Source: Oscarella lobularis (lineage: Eukaryota; Porifera; Homoscleromorpha; Homosclerophorida; Oscarellidae). From it: a stretch of 64,000 bases of DNA. The stretch is from assembly GCF_947507565.1 (NCBI RefSeq), contig NC_089189.1:930001-994000 (forward strand), written 5' to 3'. A program made the translations under genes and the position numbers. The notes under the pieces were generated by a model, which saw only the letters and a list, made by a program, of their open reading frames with translations, was not told where the DNA came from and searched no databases. Shown here one piece after another: positions 25,086 through 36,400 of the stretch (positions are counted from its first letter, which is position 1; every line of letters begins with the position of its first letter).

Positions 25086-26606
25086 CTAACTTGATGATGC
25101 AATGGCTCTCACGATTTCGACAAGTAGCTCACCGCCAAGACCTGCAAAGTTGTCGTCACGGCACAGAGTCTTGAAATTTTTTGTGACAAACTGCAGAGCC
25201 ACTTTCTTCAGCTCTCGGAAGCCAAACCTATCGGCTAAAGACAGATAATCGACAGCAGTTTCATTGGAAACTCTCCGAACCAGATGTGCGATGCAGAACT
25301 CGCGCAAACTTTCAACAAGATATCGATCCGCCAAGACGAGTATATCTGGGATGATATGAGAATGCTTTAGAATCTCCAAGCAACCGGTGACGAGAAAAGT
25401 GATGACAGCGTTAAACGATTCGTACGTTGTGTCTTCGATGCAAATCGGAGTAGACTCGCTTGTGTCCTTTCTGGAATATTCTTTCCAATTGGACGAAAAC
25501 ATGCTGCTGAAATATTCGCTTCGAACGCAGAGGAGATTCGTGCAAACACTGATGCGTTTTCCTTCGACCAAAAATATAGTGTCACCCGCTGGGAGACTGT
25601 CACTGCCGTTCATCATCTTGGCCAAGTCGATCGACAGTTTAGGATCACGAAAAGTAGAAGCCTTTACTCTGACCCTACGAACTGCTTTTGACTCTGTAAA
25701 GTAGAGGAATCCAGATTTGGAATCATAGAACAAGGATTCCGGTTCCAACGAAGCTAGGGCACCGCTGCCGTCAACGGAGTTTCTTTCACCCGATCCGCAC
25801 ACAGTTTGCATTCCTGATGGCGCAACCATGTAGATTTTATAAGACCGATCACTGACATAGACGTTTCCTTCATCATCTACGGCGACGCCAACGGTTTCTT
25901 TAAAACCTGTGCCAATGGTTCCAACTTCATAATCTCGGCTGATCGTTCTTATAGCACTATTACGAAAGTCGGCCACATACACAGAACCGTCTGGTCCTAT
26001 GGCCAGTTCATCAGGGTAATCAAATTTTGCTTCATTGCCGCGGCCGTCACGGTTGCCTGCTTCACCCGAGGTACCCGCCGCCACGGACGTCGAAGCGGGT
26101 TCGGCATCGACCCGACTTTCGACGATAGTGCAATCCCAACAGGAAAATAACAAGCGTCCATCATCTGTTGCCACAATCCCTCGTGGATTAGAAAAGCTTT
26201 GATCGCCTAGTACAGTAGACACGGCTCCATCGCCTAATTTTACTTTTCTAATGCGGCCATTCACGTAATCAGCGACGTAGATCGACGATTTGGATTTGGA
26301 GGGTGAGACGGCGAGGCCTCTGGGTCCATAGAACTTCGCCGTCGTTGAAGAACCGTCGCGAAATCCGGAGTTTCCCTCGACTCCGGCGAAGCACGAGGCA
26401 GTTCCAGACGAAGGATCGACTTTCCAGATGCAATGTTTGTTGTCGTCGGCGCAAAACACGCCTTCGTCTAGCACGACTATTCCGAAGAGCCGGGAGAACG
26501 ATTGCGAACGTGAAACAGTCTCAACGAAGCCGACTACGTACGAAGAAGGCTTCTAAAGTGTAACGAACATAGCTGTCGTGCACTTCTTACCATCGGTAGA
26601 TGTCAT
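25086..26606 (-). CDS. NHL-repeat/BTB protein, paralogue 3
   Basis: Exons 26606-26591 (MTSTD) and 26533-25086 give 487 residues. It is nearly identical to paralogue 2 across the BTB and tail; the propeller differs more, including an added KSK in one blade (AVSPSKSKSSIYVADYVNGRI). The upstream frame that would allow an unspliced ATG start in paralogues 1 and 2 has a stop here, which supports splicing of the 57-bp intron as the real gene model. Confidence 0.9.
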
Positions 26607-26650
26607 TTACGGCCGCTTTTAGAAGAGTCTTTTATATCTAGTGCGCGCTA
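26607..26650 (-). promoter_or_regulatory. TATA box and GCGCGC motif of NHL-BTB paralogue 3
   Basis: TATAAAAG at 26636-26629 and the GCGCGC motif at 26650-26640, again 30 bp from TATA to ATG. Confidence 0.6.
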
Positions 26651-26838
26651 GGCTAAATAAGAGCACGTGTTGGATGTTGGACTATTTGGAGAAAATTCAG
26701 AGCCAGGCTTAGTACAGTGTAAATATGTTGAAAAGCTGTTGATTGTTAATAATTAAGCAACACGCGTTTACTTTGAAACTGCATTAGACACACAAAACAA
26801 AAGACATCCGCGTTAAAATTAACACTGTCAATTATGTT

Positions 26839-28346
26839 CTAACTCGATGATGCAATGGCTCTCACAATTTCGGCAAGTAGCTCACCGCCAAGACCTGCAA
26901 AGTTGTCGTCACGGCACAGAGTCTTGAAATTTTTTGCAACAAAGTGCACAGCCACTTTCTTCAGCTCTCGGAAGCCAAACCTCTCGGCCAAAGACAGATA
27001 ATCGAAGGCAGTTTCTTTTGAAACTCTCCGAGCCAGATGAGCGATGCAGAAGTCGCGCAAACTTTCAACAAGATATCGATCCGCCAAGACGAGTATATCT
27101 GGGATGATATGAGAATGCTTTTGAATCTCCAAGCAACCGGTGACGAGAAAAGTAATGACAGCATTAAACGATTCGTACGTTGCATCTTCGATGCAAATCG
27201 GAGTAGACTCGCTTGTGTCCTCTTTGGTATATTCTTTCCAATTGGACGAAAACATGCTGCTAAAATATTCGCTTCGAACGCAGAGGAGATTCGTGCTAAC
27301 ACTGATGCTTTTTCCTTCGACCAAAAATACAGTGTCACCCGCTGGGAGGCTGCCGTTCATCAACCTGGCCAAGTCGGTCGACAGTTTAGGATCACGGAAA
27401 GTGGAAGCCGTTACTTTGACCCTACGAACTGCTTTTGATTCTGTAAAGTAGAGGAATCCAGATTTGGAATCATAGAACAAGGACTGCGGTTGCTTCAACG
27501 AAGCTAGGGCGCCACTGCCGTCGACGGAGTTTTTTTCGCCCGATCCGCACACAGTTTGAATTCCTGATGGCGCAAGCATGTAGATTTTACAAGACAACAA
27601 ATCACTAACATAGACGTTTCCTTCATCATCTACGGCGACGCCAACGGATTTTATAAACTCTGTGCCAATGGTTTCAACTTCATAATCTCTGCCGATCTTT
27701 CTTATAGCGCTATTCTGTGGGTCGGCCACATACACAGAACCGTCTGGTCCTAAGGCTAGGTCATAAGGAGAACGAAATTTTGCTTCGCTGCCACGGCCGT
27801 CACTGTCGCCTGATTCATCCATGATACCCGCCGCCACGGACGTCGAATCGGGTTCGGTATCGATCCGAATTTCGCGGATAGTGCAATCCCAACAGGAAAA
27901 TAACAAGCGTCCATCATCTGTTGCCACGATTCCTCGTGGATCGGGAAATCTGCAGTCGCCTAGTACAGTAGACACGGCTCCATCGCCTAATTGTACTTTT
28001 CTAATGCGGCCAGTCTCGAAATCAGTGACGTAGATAGACGATTTGGAGGGTGAGACGGCGAGGCCTCTGGGGCCGTAGAACTTCGCCGTCGTTGAAGAAC
28101 CGTCGACAAATCCGGAGTTTCCCTCGACTCCGGCGAAGCACGAGGCAGTTCCAGACGAAGGATCGACTTTCCAGATGCAATGTTTGCCGCAGTCGGCGCA
28201 AAACACGCCTTCGTCTAGCACGACTATTCCGAAGAGATGGGAGAACGATTGCGAACGTGAAACAGTCTCAACGAAGCCAACTAGATGCACGAAGAATACG
28301 TCCGAACATGGCTGTCCACACGCTTCTTACCTTCGGTAGACGTCAT
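26839..28346 (-). CDS. NHL-repeat/BTB protein, paralogue 4
   Basis: Exons 28346-28331 and 28280-26839 give 485 residues. The NHL propeller is followed by BTB with GKSISVSTNLLCVRSEYFSS and the conserved tail. The loop before BTB is two residues shorter (MNGSLPAGD against MNGSDSLPAGD). The 50-bp intron is shorter than in its sisters. The promoter has lost the TATA box (the matching site reads GACAAAAAG) but keeps the GCGCGC motif, so expression may differ from paralogues 1-3. Confidence 0.9.
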
Positions 28347-28390
28347 TTACGGAACAGGGCTTCGGAAGACTTTTTGTCTAGTGCGCGCTA
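28347..28390 (-). promoter_or_regulatory. Diverged promoter of NHL-BTB paralogue 4
   Basis: The GCGCGC motif is kept at 28390-28380. The expected TATA position carries GACAAAAAG instead of TATAAAAG. Confidence 0.45.
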
Positions 28391-28623
28391 TTGTACACGT
28401 CGAGGACGATAATTGGCTTCACAAATTGGAGCAACTAAATTGCGTTAGATGGAGAAAATTTAGAACCAGACTATACAGGAAAGTTCAGAAAGGAAAGCTT
28501 GATTTTACAACACGTCGAAATTATTATTTGCTGAAAGCTGCTGACTATTAATGAAGCAACACTGTGTTTACTCAAAACTGCATAAGTCACATACAACAAA
28601 GAAATCCGCGCCAAAATTACCAG

Positions 28624-30176
28624 TCAATGTTCTTCCTCCGACGAACTTGACGACGCAATAACTCTCATAATTTCGGCAAGTAGTTCACCGCCAAGAGCCG
28701 CAAACCCGTCGTCATGACACAGCGTCTTGAAATTTTTTGCAGCAAACTGCAGAGCCGTTTTCCTCAGCTCTCGGAAGCCGAACCTGTCAGCCAAAGACAG
28801 ATAATCGAGAGAAGTTTCATTTGAAACTCTCTGAGCCATATGCGAGATGCAGAACTCGCGCAGATTTTCAACGAGATATCGATCCGCCAATATGAGTATA
28901 TCAGGAATGATACGAAAATACTTTCGAACTTCCAAGCACCCGGTGACGAGATACGTGACGACAGCGTGAAACGCTTCGTACGTTGCGTCTTCGATGCGAA
29001 TTGGAGTCGACTCGCTCGCGTCCTTCGTCGAACTTTCTTTCCAATTCGACGAAAACATGCTGCTGAAGTATTCACTGCGAACGTAAAGAAGTTTGGCGCA
29101 AACTTTGATACGTTTTCCTTCGACCAAAAATATGGCGTCTCCCACTGGTAGGCTTTCACTGCCGTCAATCAAGTTGGCGAAGTCAGACGACAGTTTAGGA
29201 TCGTGGATGAAAGGGGTTGCCACTCTAACCCTGCGAAGGGCGTCCAGCTCCGTAAAGTAGAGGAATCCTGATTTAGAATCATAGAACAAAGACTGAGGAA
29301 ACTTCAGGGAAGCCAGGGCACCCCTGCCGTCAACGGAGTCCTCTTCACCTGATCCACACACAGTTTCTATTCCAGATGGCGCGAGCTTATAGATTTTATT
29401 AGAGCTATCACAGATATAAACGTTTCCTTCATCGTCTACAGCAACGCCTTTAGGCTTGCTGCTATTTTCGCGTATCGTTTCAACTTGAAAACTGCTGTTC
29501 ATTTTTCTTACAGCATTACTTCTAAGTTCAGTCACGTACGCAGAACCGTCCGGTCCTACGGCTATTTGCAAAGGAACATGGAATCTTGCTTCACCGCAAT
29601 GGCCGTCACTGCTGCCATGTTGATTCTTGACACCTGCCAAAATCCGAATCGAATCTGTTTTCAGGACATCAATTTCACGGATAGTGGAATCACTGCAAGT
29701 AACTAAAAAGCGTCCGTCTTTTTTTGCTACTATTCCAAGAGGACAGGGGATGTTGCCAGTTTTATCGATGTCTTTAGTTCTGCAGTTACTTACAGTAGAC
29801 ACCGCTCCATCACCTAGTCGTATTTTTTTAATGTAACCACTTATATCAGTGACGTAGATACAAGAGGCTGATACAGCGAGACTTAAAGGGCTCTTTAATC
29901 TCGTTTCGTTTGAAGAACCGTCGTGAATCTCGCTCTCTCCTTCGACCCCGGCGAAAAGAGAAAAATTCCCAGACGAAGGATCAATTTTCCAGACGCAGTG
30001 TTTGCCCTTGTCAGCACAGAGCACCCCGTCGTCTAAGACAGCAATTCCAAATAGACAGGAGAACGATTCGGAACGTGAAACTGTTTCAACGAAGCCGACT
30101 GTGCACGGAGAAAGATTTCAATTTCATCCAAGTGCGACACATATAACGAACACGTCTTACTGTCAGTAGAGGCCAT
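28624..30176 (-). CDS. NHL-repeat/BTB protein, paralogue 5
   Basis: Exons 30176-30161 (MASTD) and 30098-28624 give 496 residues. It is the most diverged member: blade sequences are remodelled (IYVTDISGYIKKIRL, TIREIDVLKTDSIRIL) and the C-terminus ends in an SSSSEEEH tail. The BTB core (GKRIKVCAKLLYVRSEYFSSMF) and tail helices are kept. With spacing of 1.74-1.84 kb between starts, the five genes form an even head-to-tail array, with this one at the upstream end. Confidence 0.9.
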
Positions 30177-30229
30177 CGTGGACTTCTTGGACCAGGCTTG
30201 AAGAATAGATGAGTGAATAGTGCGCGCTA
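30177..30229 (-). promoter_or_regulatory. Upstream region of NHL-BTB paralogue 5
   Basis: The shared motif TAGCGCGCACT is present at 30229-30219. No TATA box is visible between it and the ATG. Confidence 0.4.
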
Positions 30230-30238
30230 CGCTGCTAG

Positions 30239-30284
30239 CCAGGGCCTCTCCTCCCCCAAGGAGAGAGGAGAGGAGAGGCCTGGG
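30239..30284. repeat. GC-rich inverted repeat
   Basis: CCAGGGCCTCTCCTC pairs with GAGGAGAGGCCTGG across a short purine-rich loop, with one bulged G. It lies between the 5' end of paralogue 5 and the 3' end of the PLAT-PLC gene and could act as a boundary or be a repeat remnant. Confidence 0.7.
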
Positions 30285-30424
30285 TCCGAGGCTACTACGC
30301 TGCAATAGTCCAAAAAACACGCGTTGAATTATTATTGATAGCACGTTCAGAGCCAGGCTGCAAAGAATAGATGCCAACTGAGCTAAATTTCGCGCCAGAT
30401 GCGAGTCTTACTGCAACGTTAAAA

Positions 30425-33400
30425 TTACATGTATAATGCTTTCAGCTCGTCTAATCGCTTCTGCCAGTTGTCTCGTTCTGTCTTCAAAACGCTTGCACTG
30501 TCTCGAAGTATCTGCATATTCCACGCAAACGACTCAATGGCCTAATGAAGAATACATGAGAAACGATAGCTTTCAATTAAAAACGACGCGCCTTTCCAAT
30601 GGCCTTCTCCTTCAGACCCGCGCCCTTTAATTCAACCGATATCTGCGCACAAAATTCAATCTAAAAAAGTGATAGATGCATAAACACCGCCTACAGTTAA
30701 TTTGCTGCCATTTTCGTGAATTCTCATAATCTAGAAAATCAAGCTGATATGAGTAAGTACACATACACCGCTTGTGCTACCTCTTCTGCAATTTGCTTTC
30801 CCTCATCCACCACAGCTCGACACGAACTTATTACCTGAGAATGACAAATCGTTCCGATAAAATTCGAATAGAAAAACGGCTCACGTGCTGAAAAACTACA
30901 GTTAGTGAAGCTATTTCCATAGGAAGAGAATCTTTATTCGACGTCAAAACAGGACACTGCATGGATGACTGTCTCAATTAATCGATTATTTATTTCATTT
31001 ACTCACATCGTCTTCAATTTCCACGCACAATTCGTGAATATTGTTCGATTCAAGAAGGTTTTGCACAACTTTAATGAGATCGTCTTCCGTTGGAACTTCG
31101 CCGCTACAACCGATTTTTTTCAAATGACCCAAATGATCGACTATGTCCGCCGTCAGATCGTGAGCTTGAGAAAGTAGATAATCTGCGGACTGAAGAGAAA
31201 TTTTCTCAAAGGTAAAATTGTTTTACTACTTCTAATTAACCTCAAACACGTCGTCTAGCTGTGAGACGCCAATTTTTTTCATTCTGACGTACTAAAACAT
31301 TTTTGAACCAGCACTTCTGGATAGGAATTTAAAAACGTACGTCACGACTTTTTGCCCTTTTTTGTCTAATTAGTGACCCTGATTTGTTGCTCTGCAAAAA
31401 AATGAGCAAGGTAAGGTTACATTTAACCATAGCCTGCCTTATATTCTTATACTATGCGATTAACAATCATTCCCAACCTGATTCACTGACGGCAAGGTAG
31501 ATCGACGACGAGACGATGTACTCTTTAACGACGATGATCTCTACAGGCAGCTTTTACAAACAGAAATACCGGTATGTATCAAATCAACGTCTACCTTCAA
31601 GAGTCTTCCACGAGATACCGAAATGTGAACGAAGACAGTGGCGTATGGTTGCACGTGGCCAGCTTGCGACAGAAGAGGGACATGACGATAACCTATCAAG
31701 TCAGATGAGCTATAACGCATGCTGATACGAAGCCTATGCTTTTGAGACCTTGCAGCACGCTGTCGAAGGGAAGAGTGTACTGCCCTATGACGTTGCTCGT
31801 TCCCTTGCCACTTAGAGCCAGAAATCGCACCAGGGCCATTTCAGGCCAATGAACTGCAAAGGAAAATTTCTCGTCCCAAACCGGATTGAACCCTGCAGGA
31901 AACACATAATCAAAAGTTATAAATTTGTTATGCATGTAGAAAGCGTATACCGTTTCCGGAAATAATCTTTGTCCGGCCTTCGTAACGATCTTGCGGTGCG
32001 CCACACACTTCAATAACAACCGAAGGATCGACACCCTTGAGAACAGAATAGAACGGTAATTATAAGAGCTAAAGCAAATAAACACTACTAAATATTTTAA
32101 TTAAACATACATCTTTCTCTGAGGTAGACGAACTGGGCTTGGGGAACTGCTGACCGCTTATAACCTGCAAAAGGCTCTTTCAAGATGCCACGCTTTCGTC
32201 ATTCTCATAACTCACTTTGACTGTAACAAGTTTTGGCTCTGTTTCCGGTATAGGTGCCTCAGAAAAGGGACTGAAGACAGCGCCATCTACCAGTATAAAC
32301 GAATACAGAACAGTTCAACACACAACACAGACATAGCGTACCTTTGCGAAGAATTGACGGTTTTAGAACGTAACCGCAAGCTCCGTTTTGAAGAAAGAAA
32401 CCGGTATTGAGGTCCATCATCTTCCCAGCGAACTGATAATTCAAAGCGACTAGCACACAAATTCACCTACATTCGTTCGTTCGTCAACACATTCGCATTT
32501 TCTTACCCATCGAAACGCCGCAAAGCCACGGATCAACGGGATTGTAATTGCTCGAGTCGACGCGTCGTCCCGCCGGATAAGCGCGAAGCATTTGATGTCG
32601 ATTATAATCGACCAATTGAGAAGGCGCCGATCCGATCAATTTGAATAACTTCGATTCGCCGAGAGAAGACATTTTCCAGAAATCACCTGGAATCAAAACA
32701 AAGCGTATAATCCATACGTATTGCAGAAGTATACATAGATGCGACCATTTGCATAAGGTGTAAAGTAACTGAACATCGGCAGGTGAAAAGGGTGCGTTCA
32801 GCCAAGACTACGTGGCCGAAGGAACGATGCAAAGTTAGTACGCGCCCACTCACCTCGAGCCAGCCCCTTGAATTTCACTGCCTGCACGATATTCACAAGT
32901 CGAGATAGCTCCAACGCAATGGGATGCTTTTCCCGCCGTTTCTTCGCGCCTTCCTCCTGATGCGACGACGACGGTAGCGAAAGACCGGCAGAAGCCGAAA
33001 TCGCCGATTTCAAACTCGTCTCTCCCATCGATACGGTGTCGTCGAAATCGCTGTCCGCCTCCTCGTCGGTGTCGGACATGACGAAAGTTCTGGAATTCTC
33101 GTCAGATAGAAGTTTTTTGTTCTGGGGAAAGTTACAGTCACGTCAAAATTAATATGACATACGGTGTACCGTTCATGAGAAGCCTCAAACGTTTGAACGG
33201 TAATGTATACGCAGCTACATACCTTGACTATGATTCTTCCGCAGAGATCTTGAGGAGAAGGAAGATGGCGCTTCTTTCTGTCCACTGGTTCCGTGTAGAG
33301 TTTATCTGAACAGGAGGAAAACGATACGAAAAACAGTCGCCTACACCTGAATTCCTATACCGCCAAATATTTCCTGCAAAAGCTCGGCCATTCGTTGTTG

Positions 33401-36400
33401 CCCTTTAATAGAACAATGATTCTCAAAAGAGAGAATGACGGGATATCTAAAAACAAGGCTGTAAGTCATAGAACGATGCGTATCGTTGTCGCCAATATTA
33501 CGAAGAAACGTCGAAGGCATGACGTTCGATCGCCTCGAGAACTTTCGACAACGAAACGCGACTGGTGAGCGTGAATCCGTGATAGACTTCCGGCTCACCG
33601 TCCTCACCGTCCCAGCAATCAACTAAATAATAAAAAGCCCGGATGAATACGTCAAAGACAGAAATAAAGAGATGACATGTTGTTGGCTACACAAAACTAC
33701 ACGGTTTTATTTACTTTCAACGCATCTGCAGCCTTTTCGGAGAGCTCTTATGTATCCTTCTTCGCTTGACTGACCGCGTAGCTGATCTTCAAGTAAGTAG
33801 CTGTGAACGAGTAACCAGTTAGAAAAAGTAGAAGCGGAACTGAAGCAGATGCCTGACGTGTTGTGAGACGAAGCGATGAAATAATGACTCAAAGGTTGAG
33901 TCATGTCCTGGTGCACTCCAGAGTGCGCTCCGTTGAAGACTAAATTGTCGACGCTCAGCAAGTACTGAGAAAAGCCTAAGAAATATAAAACATTGAACCT
34001 CTAGTACGACCTATTGTCTGAAGGAAAATTTACCGTCCAGAGTCAGTTTTCTCGTATGGTACGTGTCGCCTTCATCGTTTCTATCTTCTTCCTCCAACTC
34101 GCCAAAATCGTTTATAACGTCCTCGCAGTATTGATCCTCTACTCCCAAGGCCTTAGTATAAAAAACAAGGATTTGAATCTATGCTGTGCAACAGGGCTAC
34201 TCAATTAATTAACGTTCGACGTACCCCTTGTTCTGACGTAAGAAACTTCTTTAGATTTTCAACTGACATGTACTCCCTATTGCTGGAATACCTGCAAAAG
34301 ACCAAATAAATTTCTCTACGCAAGCCATCTTCTCCTGTACGAACCTGGCAAATAAGAGATACACTTCAGGCCTGTGAAGAATATCCTTGAAGAACGTCTT
34401 GAATTGGCCGTAGTCCATCGTGTCGCTCTTGGCTTTCTTCACAATTTCCTGCGCGAGGAATCAAAGGATAAAATGACAAGGCGAATTGCACCAATCTCAC
34501 CTTGAATTTCTCCTTAATGGCGTTACTCGACAAACCGACATTCAACTTCTTGCAGACCCGAATCAAATCCGGTTCGCTGACGAATTTCTTTTTCAATTTG
34601 TCCGCCAACTGAAACATGCTAAGAAACCACGTAAGGAGAAAAGTCAAGGAACAACACCAAAGCCCCGCGAGAAAAGATAAACAAAACCGAAGAGAAAGAT
34701 ATCGTTCACGCAATCGTTGTACTTTAGACCGATCTAGAAGCAAAGAGTAAGAATGTCGAGACTTGTGATCAGAGAAGATTACGAAGTACCTGGTAAAGAG
34801 TCGTTTATAGCGTCCTGTTCGTTCTCCTCGAAATCGGAGCGCACCGCCTGGCACTTGAGCTCGCGAACCGTCTTCCCGTCGCCCTTGTCGCGCGCCAGCC
34901 AGCTGTAGCACGGAAAATCGTAGAGCCGTCCCGTCGACTCGTCGCACACTTGTATCGACGCCAAATACCACGCGGCGCCGAAGCCGCGATTGTCGTGCCA
35001 CACCTTGACGGCGTTCAAGTGACCGAGCGGCGTCGCGACGTCGAAAACGAAAACGTCGGTTTTGTTGCGATCGAATTTGCTGCCGGAGCAAAGCGATTGG
35101 CTCAGGTGCAGAACGTCGGACGAGCGATCGTCGCCGAAGAGAACGACGAAGACTTGGGCGTCGGTTCCCGCACGAAAAACGTCGCCCGTATTGACCGAAA
35201 TGCGATAGGACGTCCCTGAGAAAATAAAAACATTTTTATAGACTACTTGTATGAAAATTCCTTTAACCTTTAGTGGTATCTAGAGTAAGCAATGACGGCG
35301 AGTGACTTCGCCTCTGCGCCGGCACTTTTTCTTCGACGAGAAGTTCCCTCGTCGCTGTCGCTTCCTCGCCGACGCTACCTCCCGCCAGCCAAGACTGGCA
35401 GGGAAAAACCCAGCTCCGACCGTCGTCGGCGTCGGCGACGACAATCTTCTCCAAATAGTAACCGGTGCCGAGAAGACGTTCGTCGACTCGCACGCGAACG
35501 CGAACGAGAGACGGGCCCAAGTCGGCGGCTTCGATGGCGAAAACGTCGACGTCGTTTCGCTCGAATTTGTTCTTGAAGGCGGCGGAGCGACGGAGCTGGC
35601 GTTCGCCCGTGTCGCGTCCGGCGGAGCCGAAGACGGTCAGAAACACGTTGGCGTCGGTGCCGGCGAATCGGGCGTCGCCGGTGTAAACCAGTACGCGGTA
35701 TCGCTTCACTAAAAACAACGTAATAATAGTTGAATGATACAGACATTGGTAGATAAAGATTTCCCTTAACAGACAGAGTACAGTACGTAGATAATCAACA
35801 TTATATGCTATACTTTATGCAAGGGCTCGCACTTACGGGTTAGCGCCGTTCTCGAACTGGACGGCGGTAGCGACGGCACTAGTTCTCGGATGATTTCGCC
35901 GTCGTCTTCGCTTCGGCTCAGCCATCGATTGCACGCGTAAACGGTCGCGTTTTCGTTGTTTCGGTGAGTCCACGTGGGGGACGACGGCTCGCCGGGGGCG
36001 GCGGAAGCGGACGTGCTGCTGCGAACTACGGGTGCAATGTCGAGCTTCGATAAGTGCCAGCCGGGTGCAAATCCCCCATTGTCGTGCCAGATTCGAACTC
36101 GTTCAATGAATTCGCCGAGATGGGGCGACTAAAAAGAAATACGCTTAATTAGACACTCCCCTTCGTTTATGATATTACAGAGCAGCTATATCTTGGTTTA
36201 ATCATACGCCAGAGTACACTATCTTTGTTGTTACGACCGCGATCTACTCTACAGATGATGAAAACGATAATACGGTCCAGTGCACGGAAAATTTGGAACT
36301 GGGGCCCCCTAACGCGTCGTTTGACTGCGAGAAGCTAAAAAACGCGTTTTCTCGCGTAGAGAACTTTAAAAAAAGATCAAAAAACATCGACACTTGACAC

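Noticed and set aside
34366-35091. Long minus-strand frame with a hydrophobic stretch suggesting a transmembrane segment
   Set aside because: The hydrophobic part is the intron at 34687-34619 read through, and the Arg-rich part is the PLAT 6 exon in the wrong frame.
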